From Todiramphus chloris collaris (taxonomy: Eukaryota > Chordata > Aves > Coraciiformes > Alcedinidae): a DNA stretch of 64,000 nt. The stretch spans positions 2,388,053 through 2,452,052 of the forward strand of contig JANVCC010000073.1 in assembly GCA_025345505.1 (NCBI GenBank). Reading direction: 5' to 3'. Position numbers and translations under genes: made by a program. Position 1 is the first letter of the stretch. Each line of letters opens with the position of its first letter. Of this stretch, positions 1 through 12,693 are shown piece by piece. The notes beneath the pieces are model-generated. The model was not told the DNA's origin. It made no database searches and saw nothing but the letters and a program-made list of their open reading frames with translations.

Positions 1-87
1 AAGGAAGGAAGGAAGGAAGGAAGGAAGGAAGGAAGGAAGGAAGGAAGGAAGGAAGGAAGGAAGGAAGGAAGGAAGGAAGGAAGGAAG
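1..87. repeat. (AAGG)n microsatellite
   Basis: A pure tetranucleotide array opens the window and is cut by the left edge, so its true length is unknown. It ends in AAGCTTTTTT. It should lie inside an ABCB7 intron, because exon 3 is at 3121-3207 and the next exon is not in the window. Confidence 0.97.
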
Positions 88-3000
88 CTTTTTTCCACGT
101 TCCTCTCCAGCTTAAATAAATGTCAAACTAGGGCCTGAATTTTCTTTCCAAACTCTGGGGGAAAAAGTACTTAGCCTTCTGTCTTCACACTACCCATCCC
201 TCCATGGAAGGCAAGCAATGACTAGCAAACTAAATAGCAACTGAGTGAAATGGTGGTAGGGGAAGGCTAATTATCAGGGCTCCTTTGTGCCTGCCAGTCT
301 CTCCGTAAGTACTGTGTGTCTGCTTAGCAAGGAGTCGGGCACCGCCAGTTTTGTTCCTGTTTGTTCCGTGTACAAAAGACTTAACACCCCACAAACCCCT
401 AAAGGTGGTAAAACTCTTTTCACTTTCAGTATTCAGCACATCAGCCACTGCTGCAAGTAAAAATTATTTTGTAAAAAAAAAAAAAAAAAAAAATCAGCTG
501 CAGAAGCTTCTCTCCCAGTTAGTTGTGAGATGAAGGCAACGTGCCCTTCATACTCTGCGTTCATCCTTAGTATTCAATTCTGTATCCACTGCAGCAGCTA
601 CAAAAGGGGCAATTTAACACATCAGTCCCAAAGTCAGCTTCCAGAATGAATGGGCTGCTTTGTCAAAAACAATTCTGGAAGAGAAAAGGATGTTAACGGA
701 GCTGACATGTCTGCCACCTGCCCTTTTCTTAACAGGATAATCCCAGTGGTAAAAAAACCCCTCGCGTGGTAGATTGGGTGCCTGCGCTTTGATGCACCCA
801 CTACAAGGGCCCATTTACAGAAGGGCAAGAACTTGCACTTGTACCATCAGATCTCCTTCCCTTCATTTCGTGTGAGAACCTCTTGGCTTTTGCACCCAAT
901 GTTGCTGGTTTGGGTTTTCTCCACTCTTCAGGCATTTTGCCTCATCTACAGCGAGTTCCTGCTGCTTTCCCCTGGACAATCCTTAACAGCTGATCTTTGG
1001 TGAGTGAGACAACAGCCTTTACTGACAATATCCTACATGAGCTACCTTACAGCTCCATTTCTTGGAATAAGAAACTCCAGGGGTTGGCTTATACAGGAAT
1101 AGCCACAAGTAATGGGCAAATGGAGAATGGCACTGGAATATTGACACTGCCCAGCAGAATGGAAAAAAACCCAAACCAAACCAAACGAAACTGGCATTAG
1201 AACATCTAGCTAACATATTTCTACTGAATTTTCATGTTAAGGACCATCCACCATTCCTTAACATTACTAGTGTGTTGGTAAACAGAACCTTCCTTTTCCT
1301 TTCTGACCAGAGAAACCCCTGCAATTTCGTTTTTTGAACGATGTCGAACTGTACATGTTTAAAAAGTAGTAACTCCAAAGAAAATAGGTGATGATTAAAC
1401 ACGTGATACCCATAATGATTAAACAGACTCGTCCTGGAAGCTACCCATAATATTCAAAGAGGTTCAACTGAAAAATGAGTATTTGAGCATTTCAGGAAAT
1501 AGCTTCTAAAGGGAAGAACAAAGAACCCTTTGTGATATTTCTGAAGATAGGTCAGTTGGGAAGCTGTCTGTGAAATGGGTTTGCAACTGAACCATACAAG
1601 GGTGAGATAGTTCTGTGTATATACAAACAAAAATCTTTTCCAAGGAGTTGTGGAAAATGAAGTTATGGCAGCAAACAGGAAACACTCAGCTCACCAACAC
1701 ACCCAGGCACACAGAAATTCTGGTAGGAAAAAACCCCATAAGAACAAATAATTCAAGTGACAACACAAGGGATAATCCCCTCCTGCCATTTACAGAAGAA
1801 ATACAATCCACAGCATTCCTTGACATATATAATCAGGGTAAACATGGAGAAGGTTAAGTCTGCTAGCTTTAAAGTCTGTTTTGCCTAGGAAAGCTTTGAA
1901 AGAGCCTAAACCTGTTGCAAAGATGGTCTTAAAATTAGTCTGAAGTTCATGTTACATGCAGAGGCAGTAGCACTACTGACTGAAGGTGTCTGATTATTCT
2001 GTTTCCCCTGTGCCTTACGCAGAGAAGATCAGAGATGGCTGATAAAACAAACTGGATGTACTTTAGGTTATGAAATTCCCTCTTATTACCAAAGCAGAAA
2101 TTTTGGAAGCATCTCTTCTGACTTCTGCCTGTGGCACAAACATGTCCAACAAATGGACAACTCTCAGATTAAAATTTAAGGGGAAATTCCCAGTTTTAAC
2201 TCTTCAGATTCTTTACAAATGAGGCCACAGGAAAGATATTGTCAGAAGAGTTAAAAGTGAGCAAACCAGCCCTGACAGACCCAAATTCTGCACAGAAATT
2301 TCCATTTTCCATCAACATGGTCTTCACTAGTAAGATTCCACCCAAGTTATAATCTTGAACAAGTTATAATCATCACACAGAATCATTCTGCCAGCACCAG
2401 AACTAAGCCTGCACACAAGTGAGAAAATGGAAGTCACAAACTCAAGAGCTTTTATTTTTGCAATTTTAATCAGGCAAAGTTTATATTGTGTTGCTTTAAG
2501 CAAAAGCTCACCTCATTTTCTAACTGTAATCATTCAGTCTAATAAAAGATACTGCTCCTCCTTACATACCTATCATAATTTTTTTAACACATGCTTCCTG
2601 AATGTAAATACAATCAAAACAGAGAAGACATATTAACATTAAATCCAAGCAAATATAGATGCAGTTTAATTACTTCTCTTCCCTCTTCAAGTCCAATTTT
2701 ACCAACTGATGCACTGACTTGAATCCCCAAGGTGATTTCTGCCATCCTGAATGTCAAGTCACGGGGAAGTATCAGTCACAAATGAGAAGAACAAACCACA
2801 ATCAATAACAATGGGACACACATTCTGTGGAAAAAAAAACCCAAAACATCTAACTCGGGCCAACCTGAAAGGAGTGTGTGATGCTTAGACTGTATTTTAA
2901 ATTAATCAGAAGCATTTCAAGACAGTTATTACAAATATTTGGTGACTTAAGAGCTAGTAAGCTTACACTGACAATTAAACAGTATCTACCAACTGAGTTT

Positions 3001-3120
3001 TTCACAAGTTGTTTCTTGGTGTCTTCATTTTTTTGGGGAGTTTTGTTTTGGGTTTTTTTGGGCAACTGATCTAATTTGTTTATTTAAAAAGCAATAGTGA
3101 TTAAGATCTTTTTTTTTTAC
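88..3120. other. ABCB7 intron 3 (partial)
   Basis: AT-rich sequence with a 21-base A-run at 473-493 and a short AAACC-type repeat near 1168-1188. I looked for the conserved ABCB7 membrane-domain exons on the minus strand and found none. No mobile element was recognised. Confidence 0.6.
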
Positions 3121-3207
3121 CCCTTCCTTCGGATCCGTGTGAAGGCCTCCACCTGCATGACCATGCCAGCACGTTCTCTTTTCTATCAGTTGCCACCTTG
3201 GGAGGAT
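3121..3207 (-). CDS. ABCB7: ABCB7 coding exon 3
   Basis: The exon has 87 bases and encodes 29 residues, with [17 protein letters not shown] and LHTDPKEG nearly identical to human ABCB7. The acceptor is ATGCAG and the donor is GTAAAA followed by an A-run. It is the best-conserved ABCB7 segment in the window. Confidence 0.95.
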
Positions 3208-6200
3208 CTGCATAAAAATGAAAAGTCAATTTACAAGAACCTTGGGAAACATGCACGTAAAAACCAACAGAAAGAAGAGCTCCTGGTCTGGTCTCCCTCC
3301 CTTGTTCTCCAACTGTATCAGCTTGGTTAAAAAGTATTATCTCTCCTGATGAAAAGATATTGTCTCTCTCTAAATATCTTGTCTTGCTTACAGAAACAAT
3401 AGTAAGAAAGGGACTATAGCAGGATAGGAAAGAGCATGTTCCAAGCAGCCAGCAGGTAAAGATAACAAAGCCTTAAATATTTCAGTTATAAGGACATTTG
3501 AGAAATGGACTAAAGAATATAGAAAAGAAATGGAAATTCTGGAGGATAACTGTACTCCAGCACATTAATATACAAAGTGGAACACACTTGAGCAATAATA
3601 CTCTTCCCATGTACTCAAAGAGTATCTTTGCTTGGGGCAAAATAGAGATAAATTCTCTTCACATTTCTCTTTCCTATCAAGGTAAGAACAGCCACATAGT
3701 GCCACACGACAGGTACCAGTTAACCCAGTCCAGAGCCCCTGCTGTGATCCATGTACAGGTGCCATTAAGGAAAGACACAACTTTTTCACAACAAACACTC
3801 ACTTCTCTTTGCCCGTGGCCAAGATTCCGAGATAAATAAATACGGAGAAAAATTCTGAATTTATCCATGCACGTGGATGTAGTAAAAAAAATAACAACTC
3901 ACTAGCACTGCACGTTTCTCCGAGTTCAATTTCAAGTGCCTGCCACAAATAATGGACTTGTTAAAGCTTTTCTAAAAGAGTCTGCATTTTGTTTAAGTGA
4001 TTTGCTACACGTTGACAATTTCCAGGTTCCAATTACGGAAAAGCTCTTTAGGAATCACATGTCTATGGTTTGATAGCAGACCTCAGCGTTTCCCAGAGCA
4101 AAAGTTTGCTTTTCCCATCTTAAAGAAACCCATCATAATGCACAATCTAAGTAGAATTCAGGCTTTGAAGTCCCAATGACCCCCAAAAGATATTAGCTGC
4201 TTAAGTCAGTTCTATGAATGCTTTTTTCTTTTTTTTTAATAATAATAAAAACCTGAAAGCCAAGACAAATACATTTCCTAGCTTCATTCAAAGAGTGTTA
4301 CTTCTAAATGCATCAGAATTACTCCAAGAAAAGTAAAAATTGCATTTTCCTTATGTTTACATCGGTGTTAATTCAAGCAGACCTCATCACAATAAAAGCT
4401 TGATGCCCTGGCATTCAGAATGAAGAGAATAAATTTCCAGTTTCTGGATATTTCACAATCTAAGAAGCATTTTGAAGTAATAAAGCCCTAGGTACGCAAG
4501 GAAAACTCAGAGCTTTCTATGCTACATTGTATTTTCTATGCCTGACCAATGTGAATCTAAGTATCCAGACACAACCCTACATTTTTAAGAATTCTTCTTT
4601 TTAAGTTACTATATTACCATTAGTTTCTAGGCAGAAACATCACTTGTCGTTTAACTTGGGGTAGTTCAAGGCTGTAAATATTTACATTTACAAAAACCAA
4701 ACAGCAGACTAAACTGCCAGGTGCTCTAAAGGCTTGAATTTCCTCTGACCTGCAAGGAGGAAGAAAACCAATTTATACCTACCTCTGAAGCCTCTAATAA
4801 TGGCCTTGAACATTCTCCCCCCAGACTCTGCCATGATCTTTGCCTGCAGATTGGTGGAATCTACAGAATAAAGAGAAGGGGGAAAAAAAAACCAAACGTG
4901 AAAATGGAATGATGCAGAATATGCATTTCACATTCAGAGGGTATTCATCTAGTGTATGTGAACAAGGATAACATGAAAACAAGGCAGATGGCTTTGTTTT
5001 TTAACAACTGACCACAAAAAAAAGAAAACTGGTGGGGAGCAGCTGTAAAATAAATTACATTCAACCATTAAAAATGCTAAATGACAATGACCCTTTCCCC
5101 TCCCTGAATCCCCACTCCCATCAGAATTGTTTCTTTTGTACCATAAAAGCCCAAAGTTTTCCCTTTCCTCTCATTTTCTCCCCGGTTGTCTTTTGACTTT
5201 TTTCAAATACCCTTTTGTTCTGTTTTTCAGTAGGAATTGTTATGCTTATAGGTTCTGCCATTTCCAATTCCTCCTCTTTCTCAGGGAGCACAAGCCTAAT
5301 CAAAGCTACAGCTCCTGACTGGGAAGCACTGGGACTATCAGAAATCACAGCATGGCTGACTACAAATTTTAGGTAGGCAGGGTGCAAGATACCAAATATT
5401 CATGTATTGCACAATGCTTCTCTAATAGACATATTCTATATAATATAGATCTATAAATTATAGAACGGCCCCGATGCTTCCAAGCCCTGGGTTACAAGAA
5501 GGAGCTGCACTTCGTTGTAGCTACACCCATACCTTTACAGTGTCATGTCAGCACAAAGAATTCCATCTGAATTAATACACTCTCCATATGAAAAGTGACA
5601 GTTTCACAAAGAGAGAATAGAATAGAAAAAGAAAAGGACATCAAGATACCTCAGCACATCCCAAGTTACTGCAAATTAATGTAATCATTACAAAGGCATG
5701 GTTACTTTGGGGATAAAAGCTCCTGCCAACATGCAAGAGGAGGAGTAAGCACTCCTAGCAGGACCCACTATCCAGGAGATGTCTAGAATTCAATGCCACG
5801 TGAACCTGTGCCACCAAGGCAAAAGGCAGCAGCCTTCTCTAGTTCAGCAATACAACTCCCCCTGCTTCCCCAGCCAGAGGCGTGCAGAAGCCCGGATTAA
5901 ACCAGGACACTGTAGAACTGAGAGCAGAGATGGGACCCAGGGCCTCACACCCCCGAGTCCTACACTCACACCAAGAGGACCGAGTGCCCATCTCCTGCAG
6001 CCTAGAGTGCAGTCAGATGGAAACCCTCAGCATCTTTACGGCAGCGTTCATACTTCTTTAAACACGTGATGCTAATAAAAGATTGTTAAGACACCACGAG
6101 ACAAGACAGCACCTCTCCTGAGCAGCATCGTTCTCTCCTGCTCGGCCGTGAAGAAAAGAAGTCTTGAATACCATTAAAAACTGAAATTCAGGTGTTCAAC

Positions 6201-9200
6201 TCTGAATGCATTTTGTGTACTCCCAGGAATATACAACAAAACTGATGCTCCAGCTACTGGAAAGAAGCTAATTACTGTTGTTCTAGAGTGTATTCATAGG
6301 ACATCATAAAAGTATTTCATTTATAATTCACAGCATTTAAACCCAAAGTTTGCAGAGTTCTCTTCTGACCGACATAAGAAACAAACAACAGCACAGAAAC
6401 AGCTTCCATTGAAACCCCAGCACATCTGGTCACAGTTACTGCTTGAGATACTCACTTGACAGGGTTAAGAGATGAATCATAGAACCATAGAACTGTCAGG
6501 GTTGGAAGGGACCTTAAAGATCATCCAGTTCCAACCCCCCTGCCATGGGCAGGGACCCCTCCCACTAGAGCAGGGTGCTCACAGCCCCAGCCAGCCTGGG
6601 CTGAAACACTGCCAAGGATGGGGCTTCCACCACCTCTCTGGGCAACCTGTGCCAGTGTCTCACCACCCTCATGGGGAAGAAATTCTTCCTAATGTCCAAC
6701 CTGAATCAACCTCTCTAGTTTTAATCCATTCCCTCTGGTCCTGTCACTACCCGACAGCCTGAAAAGTCCCTTCCCAGCTTTCTTGTAGCCCCCTTCAGAT
6801 ACTGGAAGGACACAAGAAGGTCTCCCCGGAGCTGCCTTTTTCCTAGACTGAACAACCCCAAATACAGCAAAAAGATGAAAAGCTTTACACAGGGTACACA
6901 CAACAACTTGTTCTTATTTTCAGTCTTGAGCCCAGAAGAGCAGAGGTTTCAAACCTCCCCCAAGCTCCTGCTAAAAACCAAGTCTCAGCAAAGAAATAAA
7001 CAAGGTGAACAATGTACTCCACTGCTAAGTCCTCCGGCTACCACAGTATTTTTGGCAAAAATGAGTGGGACTGAAGGAGCAGGAACAAGTTCAGCTTATT
7101 TCTTAAGAAACTAGACAGGGAACTTTAATCCTGGCGTTTCCTAACTTTTGAATGCCTGACTCTGCACCGTTATGTTCTTTTAATGTATTTTTGGATATGA
7201 TTCTATGCACCCGAAAGGATGAAACAGATGCCTGGTACTGATTGCACATAAAAGTCATACTGCTAAAGCATCGTGACTGTTGGTAGTAGTTTAAATACTC
7301 TAAGTGCAAACAAACAACAGGGAGTAAACACATTTTTGCAAGGTCAAATCTACACTTAGAGGCTTCTCTGGAGTACTTTACACTCTGTTCCAGATGTACT
7401 GGAATCTAATGGGGATGGGGTTTTTCTAACTAACTGTAATGGCCAAGATAACTGAAGGTAGGATTCAAGTACCCGAGCAGTACTGAAGTCACACTGTTCA
7501 TCTTGCTGAGCTTGCAAGGCAAGAAAAGACAAGACAAATGGGAAAGAGCAGAGGTATGCTGGTGTAACTACAGACTAAACTGTCACCAATATGAAGAACA
7601 GAAACTCAACTGGAGTTGCGTTTAACACGGCCAGCGTGCCCCAGTCACATACCCAGAGCAAACAAAGCCAAGAAGGTTAACAAAAAGGAGTTTCCCCCGT
7701 AACACCTTACTACCAAAGCCTCACATTTGGCTTGTTCTGGTAAAACACATCTCAGTGGCAGAAGGGAAATCCCAGACAGCGTGACAGCGGGCACCCCAGT
7801 GTGCACCCAGCACCCCCCACTACAGGAGTGCTGCTTACCCAGTGTCCCCCCATAGTCCTCGAGTGACTTCCAGATCAAGTTCCCATCCTTCCGTCTGCTC
7901 TATTTCATTATCTATCTTTCCTCACAGCAATTTTCAGTACTATTAGATGTCCACATTTATTAGCAGAGGATTCAGCAATGCACGCAGACAGGTGAAACGA
8001 CATCAGGGCAGTAAACATGAATATAATTTTACAGAACAGATCAAGCTTATGGTTAAAAAAAAAAGATAAAAAAGGCAGAATATAAATAAATGTAACAAAA
8101 ATACCTGCAATTTCTCTTGCAACCACTTCCAGAACAAGTGGTATTATTAAATTATGCAGAACAACACACTCCTTATCACATTATGTGGCAGGTGGAAGGG
8201 TAAGATAATGCAAGGGGGGAAAAAAAAAAATGGTCTCTTCTATATTTTACCGTTAGAATATCTTACAAAGCCTTGCTTTTTACACTGCCAAAGTCCTCTC
8301 TGAAAGAAGCCCCTTGGTGTAGTTCTTGACTTACAGAGATTCCTAGGAAAATAATTATCCTTTTGTATATATATCCTTATATATCCTTTATTATTAAGTT
8401 AAATGCTGTTGGACCTTTTCAGTCCAATGCTATTTTCCTTCCATTTAAGTTTTAGATAGGATAGCATTTGCCATTGCTTTTATTCTGGATGCAGGAAAAC
8501 TGCTCTACAAAAAACCCCTAAGCTTCCTAGAAAATATAAAAAAAAATTGGCTACTTTTCAAAGTTTACCAGGCAGGCCCCATCCAACGTGCCCGTTCTCT
8601 CTCTGACTACTCAGCAGAGATCCTCAGTTCCAAACACGAGTTCTGACATGACAAACCCCTGCCGAATCCAACAGCAGGAAGGTGAAACGAAGGAGCTGCA
8701 CTGACAGAAACACCAACTGATGTCAGTATGAAGAAACAGAGTCTGATCATTTCCCCTTCCCCAAATTTAGCTATTTTCCTCCTCAGGATGCAAATGTAAC
8801 ATCTTATTACTCAGAAAAGCAAAGAGTCTAATCAAAACTAACGAAAAATGTGTGAGGGAAGAAAGACACAAATCTGTAATGCAGCAGCACCCAAACATCT
8901 CTACTGTATTTGAATCTCATTGTGCTGAGTGCCACAAGGAAAAAAAAATAATATTGTATTATAATACAACGAAGCTTCCAGTTAATTGTGAGCTTAACAA
9001 AAAGCTTACGACTGACACGAAACAACGAACGTGGGCGGATCGACTCCTGCATGGATGCAGAGCAGAGTAAATAATGACAGGCAAGTGTCTGAAATCATCT
9101 TTTTCAATAAAGAATGGTTAGTAACTTTGCTTTTACAGTCCTATTTCACCAGAGCTTTTTCCTTCTGTTAATCACACTTTCTCTCACGTATTAAGCTCTG

Positions 9201-11888
9201 GCTCCGCCGTTTACTGCTCTGAGCTGTAAGAGGCACAACTCCCGACTGACACGGCGATGCTCTCACAGGCCTCTGTTCTTCCTCTTGTCCTACCAATAAA
9301 AGCCAAACTGTGGCCAGAGTTGATTTTACTCACAGAAGAAGTGATTCTAGGGTACAACCACGTCGCATCAGGTGTGCCCTCCCTCCCAGGGAGGCCCCTG
9401 CTGCCTAGGAACACTTTGGGGAAGAGAGGCCACTAAAAGCAACTAGTTGGATTTCAGAAGCGGCTGAGTCCTGCCATTCTCCCAGCCCGTGTGAGATCGA
9501 GAGGCTGGATCACAGATATTCAACAAGCTACTGCAAAATCTAACCTGTATTTGATAGCAAGAACATAGCAGGAAAGGCAACAGAAGAGCTTTCCCACACA
9601 GTATTTATATATGTGTGTGTATATATATATATATACTGTGCGATCACACAGTAGCCTGGAGCTTTCACACGAACACGTGCTACAGAGCGCTACTTTCATT
9701 AAACCTTCTTCCCAGCTGACCAAAGCCTGCAGCTTAGAACCACAGCAAACAAGCTTACGGTGAAGAAACACGCCTGGTTCTGCATTAAAACTATTTTTTA
9801 ATATGTAGAAAAGCTTTCAGGATAAGCCCATTAAAAATATTTACAGGCCTTGTTAGCGTATAAACATAGTTTCAGCTGTTCTGTTATTTTGCTAAAACTG
9901 GATGCACGCATTTGCTTCCCAGATGGTTTTAAATTGTTGAATTTATAAAATTCTTATGCATAAAAAGTCTAGTGAAAAAAAAAAGGTCAGTTTAGCGCAC
10001 AAAGAAATTCTTCTAGTGCACAAAGAAATTCTTCTAGTGCACAAAGAAATTCTTCTAGTGCACAAAAATCAATAGCCAGTCCCTCCAAAACAGAACCTGC
10101 TGAAGTGCCTGGCCAACTCCTGACAGCCTCTCCTGCTGATGCAAGCACAGCATTTCCTGAACTAGCTGAAAAATTAGAAGAAAAAAAGGAAACTGAAATT
10201 GCAGCACGGTGCATCTTCCTGTCAGTCAATTTAATGACATGTTAACAATAATGACAAAAAATAATCAGATCAACTAGTCCCAAAGTTTTGAAGGACCTTA
10301 CAACCAAAAACTCCGGAGTCTTCTGCTAGATCACAGGAAAATAAATTTGCACACCACACTTACATAAAATATGTTGCCGATTTGTCAGAATGTGGCGTAA
10401 AGTTTTTATTTAACAAACTGTAAGATCATTTAATGAATTTTATCAGAGCTTGATGCAAGAGTGAGAGAAAGAAATAATTAAGCACTTGCAATGCCTAGAA
10501 ACTAGCAGGCCAAAGAGATACATACATATATATGTATGTATATACACATATACTACAAATACAGGCTTAGCTTTCTAGCTTTGAAAATCTTGTGCCAATC
10601 AATAATTAGCAACGTGTGGCAATTAAAACTTACCAGAAAAGACTGGAGTTTCTCACATGAAAACAAAAACATTCAAAAGGAAAACAAAAGTATAACTAAG
10701 ACTTCTATACATCACCTTGATAGCGTTGCTGTTTATTCACTAACATGTGAACCGAGCTTCCAGCATCACTGGACAATACCGAGTACCCAGTTTAGTGTAT
10801 TCAAATTGACAGGGAAAATACTTGATCTGCATCAACCTCAACTTTCAGCTTTTTGTTTCAAAACTAAAACCCTCAAACATTTCCTACTTCAGTCCTGCTT
10901 ATCTCATGGAAGTACCACGAACTCAGCCCATCACAGAATTCTGCCTGTCAGGGGCAACTAACCAAGGCAGGTGACAATGAAAAGCAAGTTGCAAACAGTG
11001 GTCCTTGTGAAAGGGAAAAAAAAAAAAAAAGTTATTATTGAACAAAAATAAGCTAAGAGTTTATGGAAAGTTCCATCAGTCTTCGGGATACGCTTCCTTC
11101 ATTCGCTTGCTTTGAAAAACGTGTATGAATTATTGAAAGCTGGACTCAGTTCGAGATACGTACTCAATTCTTCACTCCAATTTCCTTTCCCTACATAACG
11201 CTGTCCGCATAAATCATTCTCTATACAAACGTTTAGCACCTGTCTGAAGGCTTCTTTATGTTTAACGCTTGCCTTCCAAAAGGGAAACCAACACTGGAAG
11301 GCACCCGGACCGCCTGAACACGACCACAACGGCGGGAGGGATCTCCCTGAAGTTGTCTGGGCCCAAACTTGCCCGAGACTTTATCGGTCCCGACCAAACC
11401 GCTCTCCACCCACACGGGCTGCAAAGCCCCGCGCCGGACGTGTGGAAATGCCCCCCTTCTCCTCCAGCCCCGAGCGGCCTCCGGGAGGGGAAGCGGCAGC
11501 CTCAGCCTCCCCCCGGCCCCGGGCGGCGAGCGCTGACAGCCGGGCAAGGCAAGGACCGAACCCGCGGGCCCCGCAGAGTTCGCAGCGGCAGCACCGCGGG
11601 GCCCGGCGCGTCCCTCACGGCCTTTCCTCGTCCCCTCACGGCCTTTCCTCGCCCCCGCTCCGCCCGCAGCCCTTCCTCCGCCGCCCGCCCTCGGCCGGAG
11701 CCGGCGTCCCCACGCACCTGGCCGCCCGGCGAGGCCCGGCGGGCCCGCTGCCGCCCGCTCCCCGTAAACCAGCCGTGCGCGCAGGCGGCGGCGGCCGCCG
11801 GAGGCCGCAGCAGGGCCAGGGCGAGCAGCCGCCGCTTGTGGGAGGCGGCGGCGGCCGCCAGGCTCCGCGGAGCCCCCAGCAGCGCCAT
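3121..11888 (-). CDS. ABCB7: ABCB7, mitochondrial iron-sulfur ABC transporter (5' part: exons 1-3)
   Basis: ABCB7 is a half-transporter of the mitochondrial inner membrane. It exports a glutathione- or sulfur-containing product of the mitochondrial Fe-S machinery for cytosolic Fe-S assembly. Only the N-terminal 112 residues are present: exon 1 at 11718-11888, exon 2 at 4783-4860 and exon 3 at 3121-3207, all phase 0 with GT-AG boundaries. Exon 1 is an Ala/Arg/Leu-rich, acid-poor presequence of 57 residues starting [10 protein letters not shown]; human exon 1 encodes 56. Exon 3 contains [20 protein letters not shown], which identifies the gene. The six-helix membrane domain and the nucleotide-binding domain would lie left of position 1. 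I chose the start at 11888 because it matches the family MALL start and has G at -3 and +4; an in-frame ATG at 12047 is open but unlike the family. The gene is divergent from UPRT. Confidence 0.93.
3208..4782. other. ABCB7 intron 2
   Basis: AT-rich sequence bounded by the donor of exon 2 and the acceptor of exon 3. I see no coding or repeat content of note. Confidence 0.7.
4783..4860 (-). CDS. ABCB7: ABCB7 coding exon 2
   Basis: The exon has 78 bases and encodes 26 residues, starting [15 protein letters not shown]. It lies between acceptor TTCTGTAG and donor GTAGGT. It aligns with the human segment beginning IPESLKSITWQRLG, but is diverged and three residues shorter. Both boundaries are phase 0, which fits exons 1 and 3. 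Confidence 0.82.
6474..6865 (-). mobile_element. CR1 LINE, 5'-truncated
   Basis: On the plus strand it begins with the complement of the CR1 3' tail (ATCATAGAACCATAGAA) and continues with TTGGAAGGGACCTTAAAGAT and the CCCCTGCCATGGGCAGGGA block. Only the 3' end of the LINE is kept, as is usual for avian CR1. Confidence 0.92.
9608..9634. repeat. TG/TA dinucleotide microsatellite
   Basis: Mixed TG and TA dinucleotides in ABCB7 intron 1, ending in a run of TA. Confidence 0.9.
9998..10067. repeat. 21-bp tandem repeat, about 3.3 copies
   Basis: The unit CACAAAGAAATTCTTCTAGT plus G is repeated with almost no change at 9998, 10019 and 10040, with a partial copy at 10061. The near-perfect copies suggest a recent expansion. 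The minus-strand reading frame through it repeats CALEEFL but is not an exon. Confidence 0.95.
10519..10540. repeat. Perfect 22-bp AT palindrome
   Basis: TACATACATA followed by its surrounding inverted complement forms a self-complementary 22-mer in an AT-rich stretch of ABCB7 intron 1. It probably arose from a TA/CATA microsatellite. Confidence 0.85.
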
Positions 11889-12120
11889 GTCGGGAGGGCA
11901 GCGGAGCGGGGGATTGTGGGGCGGTGGAGGACTGGCGGGGAGGGGCGGCGGGCGGGGCCCGCTCCCGGCCCGGCGGGGAAGGCGGGACACGTCGCCATGG
12001 CAGCTCCCGCGCCTCGCCCGGGGACCGCCGAGCCCTCGATCCCGCACCGCAGAGCTCCCCGCCCGGCCACGACCGCGACAACGCGGCTTAGCCTTCGCGG
12101 GCTGCCACCTCCTCGAGAGG
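11400..12120 (-). promoter_or_regulatory. ABCB7: CpG-island promoter of ABCB7
   Basis: A GC-rich stretch with dense CpG covering the first exon and the upstream side of ABCB7. No TATA box was seen. It contains a direct repeat (CTCACGGCCTTTCCTCG twice, near 11615-11651). Large open frames on both strands here result from GC content. Confidence 0.8.
11718..11888 (-). CDS. ABCB7: ABCB7 coding exon 1 (mitochondrial presequence)
   Basis: This exon encodes 57 residues rich in Ala, Arg and Leu, including [13 protein letters not shown], as expected for a matrix-targeting presequence. It ends with CAG followed by donor GTGCGTG. It lies inside a CpG island. Confidence 0.9.
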
Positions 12121-12197
12121 AGTTTTGTTCCGGCTGTGCAGTTAAAGGCGGATTTTCAGAGAAAAGGGTTGTTCAAGAGCACCGCAGGACGAGGGCC

Positions 12198-12693
12198 AGG
12201 GGATCCTGCCCCTCTGCTCCCAGGGCTCTGGGGAGAGAGAGAGAGAGAGACCCCCCTGCAGTGCTGGGGCCAGCTCGGGAGTGCTCAGCACAGCAGAGAC
12301 AGGGACCTGGTGGAGCGGGGCCAGAGGAGCCCCAGCGATGCTGGGAGGGCTGGAACCCCTCTGCTGGGAGCCAGGCTGGGAGAGATGGGGGATTCAGCCT
12401 GCAGAGGAGAAGGCTCCCCAAGGGGAGACCTTCTGGGGCCTGTCAGGGCTTCAAGGGCCCTGGCAGAAAGATGGGGGCAGAGTTTTGAGCAGGGCCTGTT
12501 GGGACACGACAAGGGGTGATGTTTTAAACTAAAAGAGGGAGATTTAGACTGGAGAGAAGGAAGAAATTGTTGACACGGGGTGGGGAGAGCCTGTGCCAGG
12601 CTGCCCAGAGAGGTGGTGGCTGCCCCATCCCTGGCATCATTGCAGGGGAGGTTGGCCGGGGCTCTAAGCAACCTGCTCTAGTTGCAGATGGCC
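12198..12693 (+). mobile_element. CR1 LINE, 3'-proximal part without the terminal tail
   Basis: It carries CR1 3' end landmarks in order: CAGCCTGCAGAGGAGAAGGC, GGGGAGACCTTCTGGGGCCT, a GTTTTAAACTAAAAGAGGGA block and TGCCCAGAGAGGTGGTGG. The usual end (TTCCAACCC...TTCTATGATTC) is missing, so the copy is truncated at both ends. An (AG)n run near 12236-12250 lies inside it. Confidence 0.88.

Larger units (their letters stand above)
4861..11717. other. ABCB7 intron 1 (about 6.9 kb)
   Basis: A long first intron following the presequence exon. It contains a CR1 LINE copy (6474-6865), a TG/TA microsatellite (9608-9634), a 21-bp tandem repeat (9998-10067), a perfect 22-bp AT palindrome (10519-10540) and an A-run near 11016-11032. 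No further exon was recognised. Confidence 0.7.

Noticed and set aside
11233-12519. Long open frames on both strands over the ABCB7 promoter (up to 416 codons)
   Set aside because: They lie in a CpG island where stops are rare. The peptides are Pro/Arg/Ala-rich with no domain. Only the MALLGAPRS frame is supported by homology.
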